64,000 nt of DNA, taken from the NCBI GenBank assembly GCA_963720235.1, contig OY970389.1, forward strand, positions 3,534,001 to 3,598,000, given 5' to 3'. The notes under the pieces are model-generated. The model was not told where the DNA came from. It did no database searches and saw only the letters and a program-made list of their open reading frames with translations. The DNA comes from JACMLC01 sp963720235 (GTDB lineage: Bacteria; Acidobacteriota; Blastocatellia; Pyrinomonadales; Pyrinomonadaceae). A program made the translations under genes and the position numbers. How positions within the stretch are numbered: the first letter of the stretch is position 1; each line of letters opens with the position of its first letter. This document shows positions 47,861-55,898 of the stretch, piece by piece.

Positions 47861-50353
47861 ATGCCATCGAAACGATTTCTGAATCTGATACTGGCCCTCG
47901 CGCTCGTCTTTGCCACTGTGGCCGCGCCTTTCTCTTCTGCCGTCGCGCAGCAGGCTACAAAATCGCAGGCCGTGCAGAGCGGCGCGTCCGAACTTGATGC
48001 GAAGCTCGCCGCCATCGAGCAGACGCTCGAAGCCAAGCGCAAGGAGTATGGCATTCCGGGCATGTCTTTCGTGATTGTCAAAGATGACAAAATTATTTAC
48101 ATGAAGGGGCTCGGCTTCAAGGATTTGGAAAAGAGCGTGGCGGTCACGCCCGATACGCTCTTTGCCATCGGCTCTGCGTCAAAAGCTTTTACGGCTCTGA
48201 CAGTCTTGATGAGCGCGGACGAAGGCAAGCTCTCGCTCGACGATTCGCCGAAAAAGCTCCTGCCTTATTTTAAAATGGCAGACCCTGAGACGGATGCGAA
48301 GATAACTATCCGCGACCTGCTCTCGCATAGCTCCGGCCTCAATCGCACAGACCTCGCGTTCGCAGTCGGCACGCTCAACCGCGAGGAAGTGATTCGCGTC
48401 GCGGGACTCGCCAAGCCTACGGCCAAGCTGCGTGAAAAATTTCAGTACCAGAACGCCATGTTCACAGTCGCGGGCGAAGTCGCTGCGCGCGCGCAGGGCA
48501 AGCCATGGGAGAAGGTTGTGGAAGAACGCATCTTCAAACCCCTGGCGATGAAGAGCAGCAACATTTCCGTCAAAGAGATGGAAAGCTCGCGCGACTACGC
48601 ATACGGCTACGAATACAACACGGACAGAAAGCAGAACCGCCGCCTGCCGATGCGAGACATTCCACAGGCGGCTCCAGCGGGAGCTATCAACTCTAGCGCG
48701 CGAGACATGGCCCAGTGGCTACGCTTCATGCTCGCGGGCGGCCAGATTGACGGCAAGCGTCTTGTCTCAGAGAAAAGTTTTAATGAATTTATTTCGCCGC
48801 AGATGAAAATCGCAGGCAAGGTGAGCTACGGGCTCGGCTGGTTTCTGCGCGACTGGAACGGCCACAAGGTCGTGGAGCATGGCGGCAATATTGACGGCTT
48901 CAATTCCTTAGTCGCCATGATGCCTGACCAGAAGCTTGGCTTTGTGATGCTCACAAACCTCAGCGCCTCTCCGCTCGGACAGGACGCGATGAAGGCCGTC
49001 TGGGAAAATCTTGTCGGCAAGCCGGAAGCGGCCAAGCCAAACGAAGCCGCTAAGATGCCTGACACAACAGCCATCCTTGATCCGAAAATGACCGTCGGCA
49101 CATACAAGTTTGCAGAAGCCTCTATGAACGTAGAGATAGCTATGGTTGATGGCAAGCTCATGATGACCGTGCCGAACCAGCCGCAGTACACGCTCGAAAA
49201 CGTGAGCGGCAATCGTTACAAGCTGACCACTCCCGCCGCGCCCGTCGAAGGTTTCTTCGTCACCTTCCGCCCGGTCAAAGAGAAGGCGGATGAGACAGAG
49301 ATTTATCTGGAACAACCGCATGGCAATTTCGTCCTGTCGAGAATGAAAGCTGAAGAGCAAGCTAAAGAGGCCGCAGCCGCGAGTAATTATTCCGGCCCGC
49401 TCAAGGAACTCATCGGCAACTACAAGGTCGAGAACGGACAAGCTCTGGTCGAAGTTGCTGTCAGAGACGGCAAGGTCTCGCTCGTCGTTCCGGGCCAGCA
49501 GCCTTACGCTCTGGTCCAGAAAGAGCAGGACACGTTTGAGCTCTCGCCGCTTCCGGCGGATGCTTACAAGATGAATGTGAAGCGCGACGCGGCTGGCAAA
49601 GTCAACGCCATCGCCGTCACGCAACCCGAAGGCGTTTTTACTTTTGTTCGTGAAACTGTCGCTGCTCCGACAATCTCTGTTGACGAGTTGATGACAAAAG
49701 TCATCGCGGCCACAGGCGGCGAGGCCAACTGGCGCAAGCACAAAACGATGGTCACGAAATTCACAATAGACTTCGTACATCAGGGCGTCTCAGGCGAAGG
49801 CGAAATCCAATCCAAAGCTCCGAACATGCAAGCGTCGCACACGACCCTCATCGCGCTCGGCAAAAAAATCGGCACGACCTTTGAATATTTCGACGGCACA
49901 ACGGGCGGACAGGAGACAAGCTTTTCCCCCGCCGACACATACACGGGCAAGCAACTTGCGAACGCTCGTATAGCTTCGGACTTCTACGGCCTCTTGAACT
50001 GGAAGACTCTGTTCAAGACCGTAGAGATAAAGCGCATGGATAAGATTAACGGCGAGGATGTCTATGTCGTCGTGATGACGCCCGAAGGCGGCACACCCAT
50101 GACAGCATTTATCTCAACCAAATCCTTTCTCATGCTGCGCAGGGACACAATCTATTCGCCCAGCGATTCGAGCGGCATCGAAATTCCCGTCACAGAAACC
50201 TACAGCGATTACAGGTCTGTCGAAGGCTTGATGATGCCATTTCAAGCCGTCTCCAACAACATCGCGCAGGGCGATATAATTGTGCAGATTAAAGAAGTGA
50301 AGTTTGATGTGGACGTACCCGACACGGCCTTCAAACCGCAGGCGAAGAAATAG
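47861..50353 (+). CDS. Secreted serine hydrolase (class C beta-lactamase fold) with extra C-terminal domains
   Basis: 830 aa from ATG 47861, with AGGAGAG about 9 nt upstream. Signal peptide to about 30 (AVAQQ). The beta-lactamase/transpeptidase domain (about 40-395) has the SxxK nucleophile motif GSASKAFTAL, the tyrosine motif YQNAMFTV and HGGNIDGF in place of KTG. Two lipocalin-like DUF3471 repeats follow (about 410-490, 520-600), then a LolA-like domain (about 615-830, MTKVIAATGGEANWRKHKTM). Such proteins are usually D-amino-acid or ester hydrolases; antibiotic resistance should not be assumed. Confidence 0.88.
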   Translation: MPSKRFLNLILALALVFATVAAPFSSAVAQQATKSQAVQSGASELDAKLAAIEQTLEAKRKEYGIPGMSFVIVKDDKIIYMKGLGFKDLEKSVAVTPDTLFAIGSASKAFTALTVLMSADEGKLSLDDSPKKLLPYFKMADPETDAKITIRDLLSHSSGLNRTDLAFAVGTLNREEVIRVAGLAKPTAKLREKFQYQNAMFTVAGEVAARAQGKPWEKVVEERIFKPLAMKSSNISVKEMESSRDYAYGYEYNTDRKQNRRLPMRDIPQAAPAGAINSSARDMAQWLRFMLAGGQIDGKRLVSEKSFNEFISPQMKIAGKVSYGLGWFLRDWNGHKVVEHGGNIDGFNSLVAMMPDQKLGFVMLTNLSASPLGQDAMKAVWENLVGKPEAAKPNEAAKMPDTTAILDPKMTVGTYKFAEASMNVEIAMVDGKLMMTVPNQPQYTLENVSGNRYKLTTPAAPVEGFFVTFRPVKEKADETEIYLEQPHGNFVLSRMKAEEQAKEAAAASNYSGPLKELIGNYKVENGQALVEVAVRDGKVSLVVPGQQPYALVQKEQDTFELSPLPADAYKMNVKRDAAGKVNAIAVTQPEGVFTFVRETVAAPTISVDELMTKVIAATGGEANWRKHKTMVTKFTIDFVHQGVSGEGEIQSKAPNMQASHTTLIALGKKIGTTFEYFDGTTGGQETSFSPADTYTGKQLANARIASDFYGLLNWKTLFKTVEIKRMDKINGEDVYVVVMTPEGGTPMTAFISTKSFLMLRRDTIYSPSDSSGIEIPVTETYSDYRSVEGLMMPFQAVSNNIAQGDIIVQIKEVKFDVDVPDTAFKPQAKK

Positions 50354-50377
50354 ACCGCAAGAGAGTTAAAATCTAAA

Positions 50378-50423
50378 GAGGCTGCCAGGTGAAAATTTGT
50401 TTCGACTTTCACCTGGCAGCCTC
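50378..50423 (+). terminator. Strong hairpin after the serine hydrolase gene
   Basis: GAGGCTGCCAGGTGAAA and TTTCACCTGGCAGCCTC pair perfectly over 17 bp. No T-run follows. A GTTAGGC integron-type core site lies right after it (50430-50436). Confidence 0.6.
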
Positions 50424-50497
50424 ACTCACGTTAGGCATCCTTCTCGATAAGCAAGCTTCATTGTTAGTGTTCTCTGTGTTAATTTATTGTCAAAGAT

Positions 50498-50908
50498 ATG
50501 AGAATGCCAAAAAATACAGAAGGAGGGATAGGTGGGGTAATTAGATCACCCAAGACAGTTTTGGGATTCTTTGCGCTCATCGTTGCGATCCTTTTTCTAT
50601 CAGGAATAGGCATTATTCGGATTTTAGCTGCGGACGCAAATCTACATTATTTGATCATACCTATCTTGATCTTCTTGGCAACGGTTATCCTCCTTGTGTT
50701 AATTGGCGTATTCATAACTGCTTGGCGCGATCCAACAATATTAATGTTGGGACAAGTAACAGGTGAAGTTTATCTGCAGTATCGTCGTCTTACCTTGGGA
50801 GATAGTAATGCTGGCGAATCCGTAGAAGATATAAAAGTGGCGCGCCAACTTCCAGCAGGTACAAACACCGAAACAGATTTAATAAAGGATCAATCGCAAG
50901 ATGCCTAA
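50498..50908 (+). CDS. Two-helix membrane protein in an integron-type cassette
   Basis: 136 aa. Membrane helices at about 20-43 and 50-75, then a cytoplasmic tail with QLPAGTNTETDLIKDQS. The DNA is clearly more AT-rich than its neighbours. No family recognised. The stop overlaps the next start by 8 bp, so both genes probably moved as one cassette between GTTAGGC (50430) and the attC site at 51234. Confidence 0.7.
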   Translation: MRMPKNTEGGIGGVIRSPKTVLGFFALIVAILFLSGIGIIRILAADANLHYLIIPILIFLATVILLVLIGVFITAWRDPTILMLGQVTGEVYLQYRRLTLGDSNAGESVEDIKVARQLPAGTNTETDLIKDQSQDA

Positions 50909-51200
50909 TCATTATATAATCTCGGTTGATCAAGCTACATCAGAGCAACTGAATAGTGTTCACGAAATCATTAAGCAGCATGCTAATGGCTGGTGGCATC
51001 ATTTTATAAATGTATGGATAGTAGGAGGAGGGGAAACCGCACAGTTCTGGCGTGATCAGATTAAGGAGGCGATTAAAACAGGGGAGGCTTCCGCTTTGGT
51101 TTTAAAGCTACCTGAATCTATTGATGAACGTAATTGGAGTCTTTTTGGAGTGAATTCAGGAAAACGGGGTGCATGGCTCCACAAAAATTATAAGCAATAG
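50901..51200 (+). CDS. Small hypothetical protein in an integron-type cassette
   Basis: 99 aa, soluble (MPNHYIISVDQATSEQLNSV, GWWHHFINVWIVGGGETAQFW). The composition resembles small alpha/beta proteins often found as integron cassettes. AT-rich. It overlaps the previous gene and ends 34 bp before the attC. Function unknown. Confidence 0.7.
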   Translation: MPNHYIISVDQATSEQLNSVHEIIKQHANGWWHHFINVWIVGGGETAQFWRDQIKEAIKTGEASALVLKLPESIDERNWSLFGVNSGKRGAWLHKNYKQ

Positions 51201-51233
51201 TGTAACTACAAGTTTTTATAATCCTTTACAGAT

Positions 51234-51338
51234 GCCTAACAACTCATTCAACCCGACCGCGAGTTAGCATACTTCTCATCGTCAACTTGTGTGGTTTCAG
51301 CGTTGTGTGCGCGTCGGGTTAATTCGAGCGTTGGGCCG
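51234..51338 (+). repeat. Integron attC recombination site
   Basis: GCCTAAC (51235-51241) and GTTGGGC (51331-51337) are the R''/R' core sites. The arms ATTCAACCCGAC-GCG and CGCGTCGGGTTAAT pair with unpaired bases, as attC folds require, around a variable centre. Length about 100 bp. No integrase gene is in the window. Confidence 0.85.
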
Positions 51339-51376
51339 CAGAATTGTTACAGGGCAAGAAAGATTGGAAGCAGCTT

Positions 51377-51853
51377 ATGGTGATGAGCAAGATACTTGAC
51401 CTTTTCCGGCGACCGCCAAAGGTCAAACATATTTTGGAAGATGAATTCTTTGGCACTCTCACGTGGGACGAAGAGCATCAGCTTGGGTGGCGCGGAATAA
51501 TGACTCTGGCAAACGGGAAAACCTCTGCCTTCATAATTGATGGCACTAAAACAGATGAGTCGATTCCTGAAGTGGTTCGGAACACTGCTCAATTCCTGAT
51601 AGCGAACGCACAACTAATTCATGACAAAATTGCTGTTTCAATGAGCGAGATTTATAACGGGACGTGGGGCGGCGGCGACACTATTACTCCTGAGGAGATG
51701 GCACAAAGGATTAATCTCAGAGACGTTTCTTTTTATGACGAAGGCGGCGCAGAGCTTTACTATGAAGCTGATGATGAGCTTTTTACGGATCACATGATTT
51801 GTGCTTATCTTGATGAGAATGGTGAAATCAGTGAACCGGACTTAGCTGGCTGA
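51377..51853 (+). CDS. DUF2262-like cassette protein
   Basis: 158 aa from ATG 51377 (MVMSKILDLFRRPP). VKHILEDEFFGTLTWDEEHQ, AQFLIANAQLIHDKIAVSM, DTITPEEMAQRINLRDVSFY and a final DLAG fit the DUF2262 pattern as I recall it. The family resembles immunity or stress-related small proteins; no activity is established. It lies just after the attC, and a GCCTAAC core (51891-51897) follows it, so it is the second cassette. Confidence 0.75.
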   Translation: MVMSKILDLFRRPPKVKHILEDEFFGTLTWDEEHQLGWRGIMTLANGKTSAFIIDGTKTDESIPEVVRNTAQFLIANAQLIHDKIAVSMSEIYNGTWGGGDTITPEEMAQRINLRDVSFYDEGGAELYYEADDELFTDHMICAYLDENGEISEPDLAG

Positions 51854-51892
51854 GCGTGTTATCGCGGCTTGAAAGCCAGCCATGTCTGACGC

Positions 51893-52255
51893 CTAACTCA
51901 CGTTTGATGCCGTCAACCTGCGCAGGCGCGAGAGCGAAGAGCCTTTGACGTTTGGAGTGAGGATAATGAGCATCACTCCTTCGGAGGTGTTGATAAACTG
52001 CGTCGCGCCCGAATCCACCCACTGCCGGATGGTGTAAGACTTGATGCGCAGCGCGCTGGTCGTCAGCCCGTTGGTCACGACTTTCAGATTTTTCGCACAG
52101 GCCATGCACCATGCGAGTTGGCATCTGCGCTCTGTGATGACCAGCGTGAGATTCAGCTTGCAGTCAGCGCATGGCATAACCTGCATCTTCGCCCCGTAAA
52201 CCACCATCACACGCTCTGCCGCGTTCGCAGTCTGATTAGCTCTCTTTGTTTTCAT
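51893..52255 (-). CDS. Small zinc-knuckle-like protein with palindrome in its promoter
   Basis: 120 aa from the ATG at 52255, with GGAGGGG directly upstream. Two cysteine pairs, CADC (about 37-40) and CMAC (about 58-61), suggest zinc binding; the second half is mixed alpha/beta (YTIRQWVDSGATQFINTSEG). No family recognised. The ACCACGT-ATTC-AGGTAGT palindrome is 77 bp upstream. Its stop codon coincides with the GTTAGGC-type core of the cassette boundary. Confidence 0.55.
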   Translation of the reverse strand: MKTKRANQTANAAERVMVVYGAKMQVMPCADCKLNLTLVITERRCQLAWCMACAKNLKVVTNGLTTSALRIKSYTIRQWVDSGATQFINTSEGVMLIILTPNVKGSSLSRLRRLTASNVS

Positions 52256-52331
52256 TTCCCCTCCAACCGTCTTCATCAAATTTAAGCTTTCGCTCCGACA
52301 GAATGGAAATTAACTCAAGCGGGCTTTTCAG

Positions 52332-52356
52332 TCACCACGTATTCAGGTAGTAACTT
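52332..52356 (-). promoter_or_regulatory. Operator-like palindrome, copy 1
   Basis: ACCACGTATTCAGGTAGT within a longer conserved TCACC...AACTT block, before the gene at 51893. Confidence 0.6.
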
Positions 52357-52390
52357 TTATTTCTAAATATTACAGTTTGCAAATGCCTTG

Positions 52391-52465
52391 CGCCCTTCCT
52401 GACGGTCGGGCTACTGCCCCGATGCTCACGGTTGCGGGGCAGTAGCCCGACCGTCAGAGAGGGCG
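52391..52465. repeat. Long perfect palindrome with TAGCCCGACCGTCAG arms
   Basis: A 23-bp perfect stem (CTGACGGTCGGGCTACTGCC... with its complement) at 52399-52421/52435-52457 and a 13-nt loop. The stem extends imperfectly through GCGCCCTTC/GAGAGGGCG. It belongs in style to the family E elements. Confidence 0.85.
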
Positions 52466-52484
52466 TACCGGATAACTCTAAATT

Positions 52485-52533
52485 GCAAAAAAAATCTTTG
52501 CGCCTTGAATTAGAAACTCAAGGCGCAAAGATT
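52485..52533 (-). terminator. Intrinsic terminator of the FG-GAP gene (52562)
   Basis: On the minus strand AATCTTTGCGCCTTGA and TCAAGGCGCAAAGATT pair over 16 bp, followed by a run of eight T. Confidence 0.85.
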
Positions 52534-52561
52534 ATCATTCCAGTTCAGCTTGCGTGCTGAA

Positions 52562-54358
52562 TTAGTGAACATTGGTTGAAGGCAGAACGATGTCGCCGGC
52601 AGTTCCCCAGTTGACGATGCGCGTCGCACCTGTCTGGCTCTTCAGGATGTAGTAGTTGCCTTCGCTCGGACGATAGACGGCGATGTCCGTCTTGCCGTCG
52701 GCATCGTAATCGCCGGGGACAGGCACGTCGCCGCTCACGCCCCAGAATTGCGATTGGAGCGTATTGTCTGAGCTGCGGCGGATGTACCACGCTCCGGTCG
52801 AGGCGCGATAGACGGCGATGTCTGCCTTGCCGTCGCGGTCATAGTCGCCCGGCACAACCTGATCGAACTCGTTGCCCCACTGGACGGCCATCAGAGATTG
52901 GTCAAGGCTGCGGCGTATGTAGAAGAAGGCTGTCGGAGTGCCGGGATTCTTGCGAAAGACTGCGATGTCGGTTACGCCGTCGCCGTCGTAGTCCGCCGCC
53001 GCAGGCACGTCGCCGCTCAAACCCCACTGGAGCGAGAGCACTGTGCCAGTGCCGAGCCTGTAAATATAGAAGGTCGAAGTGCCGGGGCGATAGACTGCAA
53101 AGTCTGAGCGGTCGTCGCCGTCAAAGTCGCCCTGAATCGGCAGGTCTGTATTGATGCCAAACTGTAGAGAATACATTCCACCATTAGTGCTGCGTCGGAC
53201 ATACCATCCGCCGTTCGAGGGGCGATAGACCGCGAGGTCAGTCTCTTCATCTCCGTCATAATCACCCGCGACGGGAATGTCGCCGCTCTGTCCCCACTTC
53301 AGATAACGGAAACAGCAGCTCACGCCATTGCTCGCGGATTGCTGTATGTACCAGGTGCTATTGCTCGGACGATAGACTGCGAAATCCGACCAGCCGGGGA
53401 TATAGAAGCTAAACTGCTTGCCGCTCTCTGCGTTGTTGACATACCAGTTGAGCTTCAATGTGCCGGTGTTGGCAGCAGAGCCGTCAACAGCTATGTAGTA
53501 AGTTGTGCCTGCGTTGGCGGCAAAGGTGACGCGGCTATATGTCTGCCCAAAGGCATTATCATTGGCTGCGATGGTGGTGACGTTATTGGCTGCTGTTCCG
53601 ACATAGATCGCCATCGTCGTGTCATAGGTGCTGCCTGCGGTGTCAAAAATCATGCTGATATTGGACGGAGCAGTCCAACTGAACCAGACGGAGTTGATGG
53701 GAGTTGAAACGCCCGCATGATTCGGCTCGCCAGCCTCTCCCGTCGCGCCGACGTTGGTATCGGAGATGTTCAAGATAGAGCCTGTAAAGGTATAGAGGGC
53801 GCGCGCGTTTGCGAAATTGTCGTTGGGCGAAGCAGAGGTCAGCGCGTAGTTGAGCGTGAAAGTTCCTGTAAAACTTCCGAAGCCGTCAACCTTGATGTAA
53901 TAGGTCGTGCCGGAAGCGACGCCAAAGGTCATGCGGCTATAGCCGAACGGGACGTAGCCGGAGTTTTCAGTAATCTTCGTCAAAGAGCCCACAGCCGCGC
54001 CTGTAAAGACTGCGATGGATGTGTCGCTGGTAATCGAGCCGGGGCCGTTGGTGTCTATATTCAAGCTGCCGCTCATCGCGGGAGTTATCTTGTACCAGAC
54101 GGAGTTCATCGTCCCGCCGGAAACGATGTTCGGCTCCCCAGCTTCGCTCGTGGCTTCGAGGTTCGTGCCGGAGATAGCGCCGGAAGCGCCGGGCATCACT
54201 TCCGCGTTAGCAAAGTTATCATTAGCAGGCGCAGCCATCACGACTTGCGCGGTTCCCTGTCCCTGCGCGGAAACAGGAACGCCGATACAGATTAAGCCAA
54301 GTAAAATTGCCAGCGAGATGGCGATTAATTTTGTGTTGCTCGTGGTTGTCTCTCTCAT
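52562..54358 (-). CDS. Secreted protein with two ANDNFANA domains and FG-GAP/VCBS repeats
   Basis: 598 aa from the ATG at 54358 with AAGGAGAGAG upstream; the longer frame lacks a ribosome site. Signal peptide to about 32. Two domains of about 125 aa begin PANDNFANA and SPNDNFANA, each with a NSVWY or NSVWF block and a TYYI(K/A)VDG block. Then come seven or so FG-GAP-like repeats (VPVPGDYDADGKTDIAVYRPS), a beta-propeller. It is paralogous to 59362. Surface or extracellular. The operator-like palindrome is 117 bp upstream. Confidence 0.88.
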   Translation of the reverse strand: MRETTTSNTKLIAISLAILLGLICIGVPVSAQGQGTAQVVMAAPANDNFANAEVMPGASGAISGTNLEATSEAGEPNIVSGGTMNSVWYKITPAMSGSLNIDTNGPGSITSDTSIAVFTGAAVGSLTKITENSGYVPFGYSRMTFGVASGTTYYIKVDGFGSFTGTFTLNYALTSASPNDNFANARALYTFTGSILNISDTNVGATGEAGEPNHAGVSTPINSVWFSWTAPSNISMIFDTAGSTYDTTMAIYVGTAANNVTTIAANDNAFGQTYSRVTFAANAGTTYYIAVDGSAANTGTLKLNWYVNNAESGKQFSFYIPGWSDFAVYRPSNSTWYIQQSASNGVSCCFRYLKWGQSGDIPVAGDYDGDEETDLAVYRPSNGGWYVRRSTNGGMYSLQFGINTDLPIQGDFDGDDRSDFAVYRPGTSTFYIYRLGTGTVLSLQWGLSGDVPAAADYDGDGVTDIAVFRKNPGTPTAFFYIRRSLDQSLMAVQWGNEFDQVVPGDYDRDGKADIAVYRASTGAWYIRRSSDNTLQSQFWGVSGDVPVPGDYDADGKTDIAVYRPSEGNYYILKSQTGATRIVNWGTAGDIVLPSTNVH

Positions 54359-54474
54359 TTTTTCTCTCTCCTTAAAAGTTGCTGCTCGGCGCGTCCGGCA
54401 TGGGCTTGTTGCCTCTGCTCTTCTCTGCGCCCGCGTTGTCAATGCACTCAAGATAAAGAAATGAAGCGGAGGCG

Positions 54475-54499
54475 TCACCACATGTTTAGGTAGTAACTT
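54475..54499 (-). promoter_or_regulatory. Operator-like palindrome, copy 2
   Basis: ACCACATGTTTAGGTAGT in the conserved TCACC...AACTT block, before the FG-GAP gene. Confidence 0.6.
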
Positions 54500-54522
54500 T
54501 GCGGGAAATTTTCTGGCCCAAA

Positions 54523-54582
54523 ACGGCTGCGACCTCCGCTGTGTGGCTGAGAGAGTCACCACACGGCGGAGGCCGCAGCCGT
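54523..54582. repeat. Palindrome between palindrome copies 2 and 3
   Basis: ACGGCTGCGACCTCCGC pairs with GCGGAGGCCGCAGCCGT (one mismatch), and GTGTGG with CCACAC inside. It could end the small downstream transcript or insulate the two promoters. Confidence 0.75.
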
Positions 54583-54665
54583 TGCAATCAAACCGCATCT
54601 TCCGGCCCCTTGCCCAGACAACCGGAGAGCTATGTTTGATTCGCTAGCTTAATGCAATACAACGC

Positions 54666-54851
54666 TCATCCTCTATCGAGCGAAAGGCGGCGGCAGGGAA
54701 TCCTGCCGGACGGGCTATTGCGCAGGGAGTTTGCAAATCTCTCCGCTCTGCCATTGTCGGGCGAGGCTTGATGCCGCTCATGTTGGTCATTGAGCATGCC
54801 TTTGGAATGGCAGTTAGTGGAAAGCGTCTTCTGGTCAGTTCTCTCATTCAT
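54666..54851 (-). CDS. Possible small protein behind operator copy 3
   Basis: 61 aa, strongly polar (MNERTDQKTLSTNCHSKGML, end CRRLSLDRG). GAGAGAGAAATT precedes the ATG, resembling the leader of the FG-GAP gene, so this may be a decayed copy of a gene 5' region, not a functional gene. Another frame (54644-54847) is equally open. Kept because the palindrome lies 85 bp upstream. Confidence 0.3.
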   Translation of the reverse strand: MNERTDQKTLSTNCHSKGMLNDQHERHQASPDNGRAERFANSLRNSPSGRIPCRRLSLDRG

Positions 54852-54935
54852 AATTTCTCTCTCACTTTCTTTCCGCCCGGACTTGCCTGAGCGCGTTTTC
54901 AATAAAGTGAAGATACGCGAAACAAGAGGTGCGCT

Positions 54936-54960
54936 TCACCACCTATTTAGGTAGTGATGA
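54936..54960 (-). promoter_or_regulatory. Operator-like palindrome, copy 3
   Basis: ACCACCTATTTAGGTAGT, the most symmetric copy: ACCACCT-N4-AGGTAGT. Confidence 0.6.
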
Positions 54961-54978
54961 TTGGCAGGATAAAGAAAG

Positions 54979-55077
54979 TTTCGCGCAAAGGCGCAAAGGC
55001 GCAAAGAAGACCGCAAAGATGTTGAGCATCAACTTATCTTGAATGCTTTCTTTGCGCCTTTGCGCCTTTGCGGGAAT
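54979..55077. repeat. Palindromic intergenic repeat, family A
   Basis: TTTCGCGCAAAGGCGCAAAG arm, spacer with GTTGAGCATCAACTTATCTT, and right arm TTTGCGCCTTTGCGGGAA. Directly after the response regulator gene. Confidence 0.9.
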
Positions 55078-55086
55078 CTTCTTAAA

Positions 55087-55776
55087 TTAAATCAGCCGGT
55101 TATGCAGAGCTTTGGCGACGGCCTCGGATTTTGAATGCACCTGAAGCTTTTCGTAAATCTTCTTCAAATGAAAAGAGATTGTATTGACCGTCACGCCCAG
55201 TTCGGCAGCCGCAGTCTTATAACTATGACCTTCGACGAGCAGTTTCAGGATTCGTGTCTCGTGCGGCGTCAATTCGTAGTCGGCTCGCTCTGGCGGGCGA
55301 AATTCGCGAAACAATGTGATGACGCGGCGTGCGACTTCCGGCGACATAGGCGCGCCGCCTGTCGCAGCTTCTTTAAGACTGTCCATAAGGCGCGCGGGCG
55401 GCGTTTTCTTCAAGAGATACCCGCAGGCTCCTGCGCAGAGCGCGTCAAAAATCCTGTCATCATCGTCGTAAACTGAAAGCACTAAGATGGTCATCTCTGG
55501 ATAACGCTCTTTGAGAATACGCATTCCCTGTATGCCGTCCATGCCGGGCAAGCCGATGTCCGAGAGCACTACGTCCGGCACATCATGCTTGATTTTTTCC
55601 AGCGCCTCTTCCATCGAGCGATAACTGCCAGTGCATGTATAGCCGTCTGTCCCGCCAATCAGCATGGCGAGTCCTTCGCGTATCGGGCGCAAGTCTTCTA
55701 TGATTGCGACTTTAATTAAGGCGGGCGGTGGTCTTAGCTCCACAATCTCTAAACTCCCCAAACCTTCGTTCAACAT
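55087..55776 (-). CDS. NarL/FixJ-family response regulator
   Basis: 229 aa from the ATG at 55776, with AGGGAGA 6-7 nt upstream. The receiver (about 20-140) has VAIIEDLRPIREGL, phospho-acceptor Asp in VVLSDIGLPGMDG, and Lys in YLLKKTPPA. The LuxR-type HTH (about 168-225) is LTPHETRILKLLVEGHSYKT, TVNTISFHLKKIYEKL. Downstream of the kinase gene on the same strand. The palindrome at 55839 lies 63 bp before the start, so autoregulation is plausible. Confidence 0.93.
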   Translation of the reverse strand: MLNEGLGSLEIVELRPPPALIKVAIIEDLRPIREGLAMLIGGTDGYTCTGSYRSMEEALEKIKHDVPDVVLSDIGLPGMDGIQGMRILKERYPEMTILVLSVYDDDDRIFDALCAGACGYLLKKTPPARLMDSLKEAATGGAPMSPEVARRVITLFREFRPPERADYELTPHETRILKLLVEGHSYKTAAAELGVTVNTISFHLKKIYEKLQVHSKSEAVAKALHNRLI

Positions 55777-55838
55777 AAGCTTCTCCCTTTGCCTATATGC
55801 AGGCTCAAGCAGGAGCTTACGCAAATCGGGTTTTCAAA

Positions 55839-55863
55839 TCACCACCTATTCAGGTAGCAAGTT
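55839..55863 (-). promoter_or_regulatory. Operator-like palindrome, copy 4
   Basis: ACCACCTATTCAGGTAGC before the response regulator gene. Confidence 0.6.
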
Positions 55864-55898
55864 TTTATCTTCAGTGAAAATTTCTCTCGCGTGATTCA

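Noticed and set aside
47861..50353. Antibiotic-resistance beta-lactamase
   Set aside because: The fold is class C-like, but the KTG motif is HGG, and the DUF3471 and LolA-like domains indicate a housekeeping hydrolase or sorting role.
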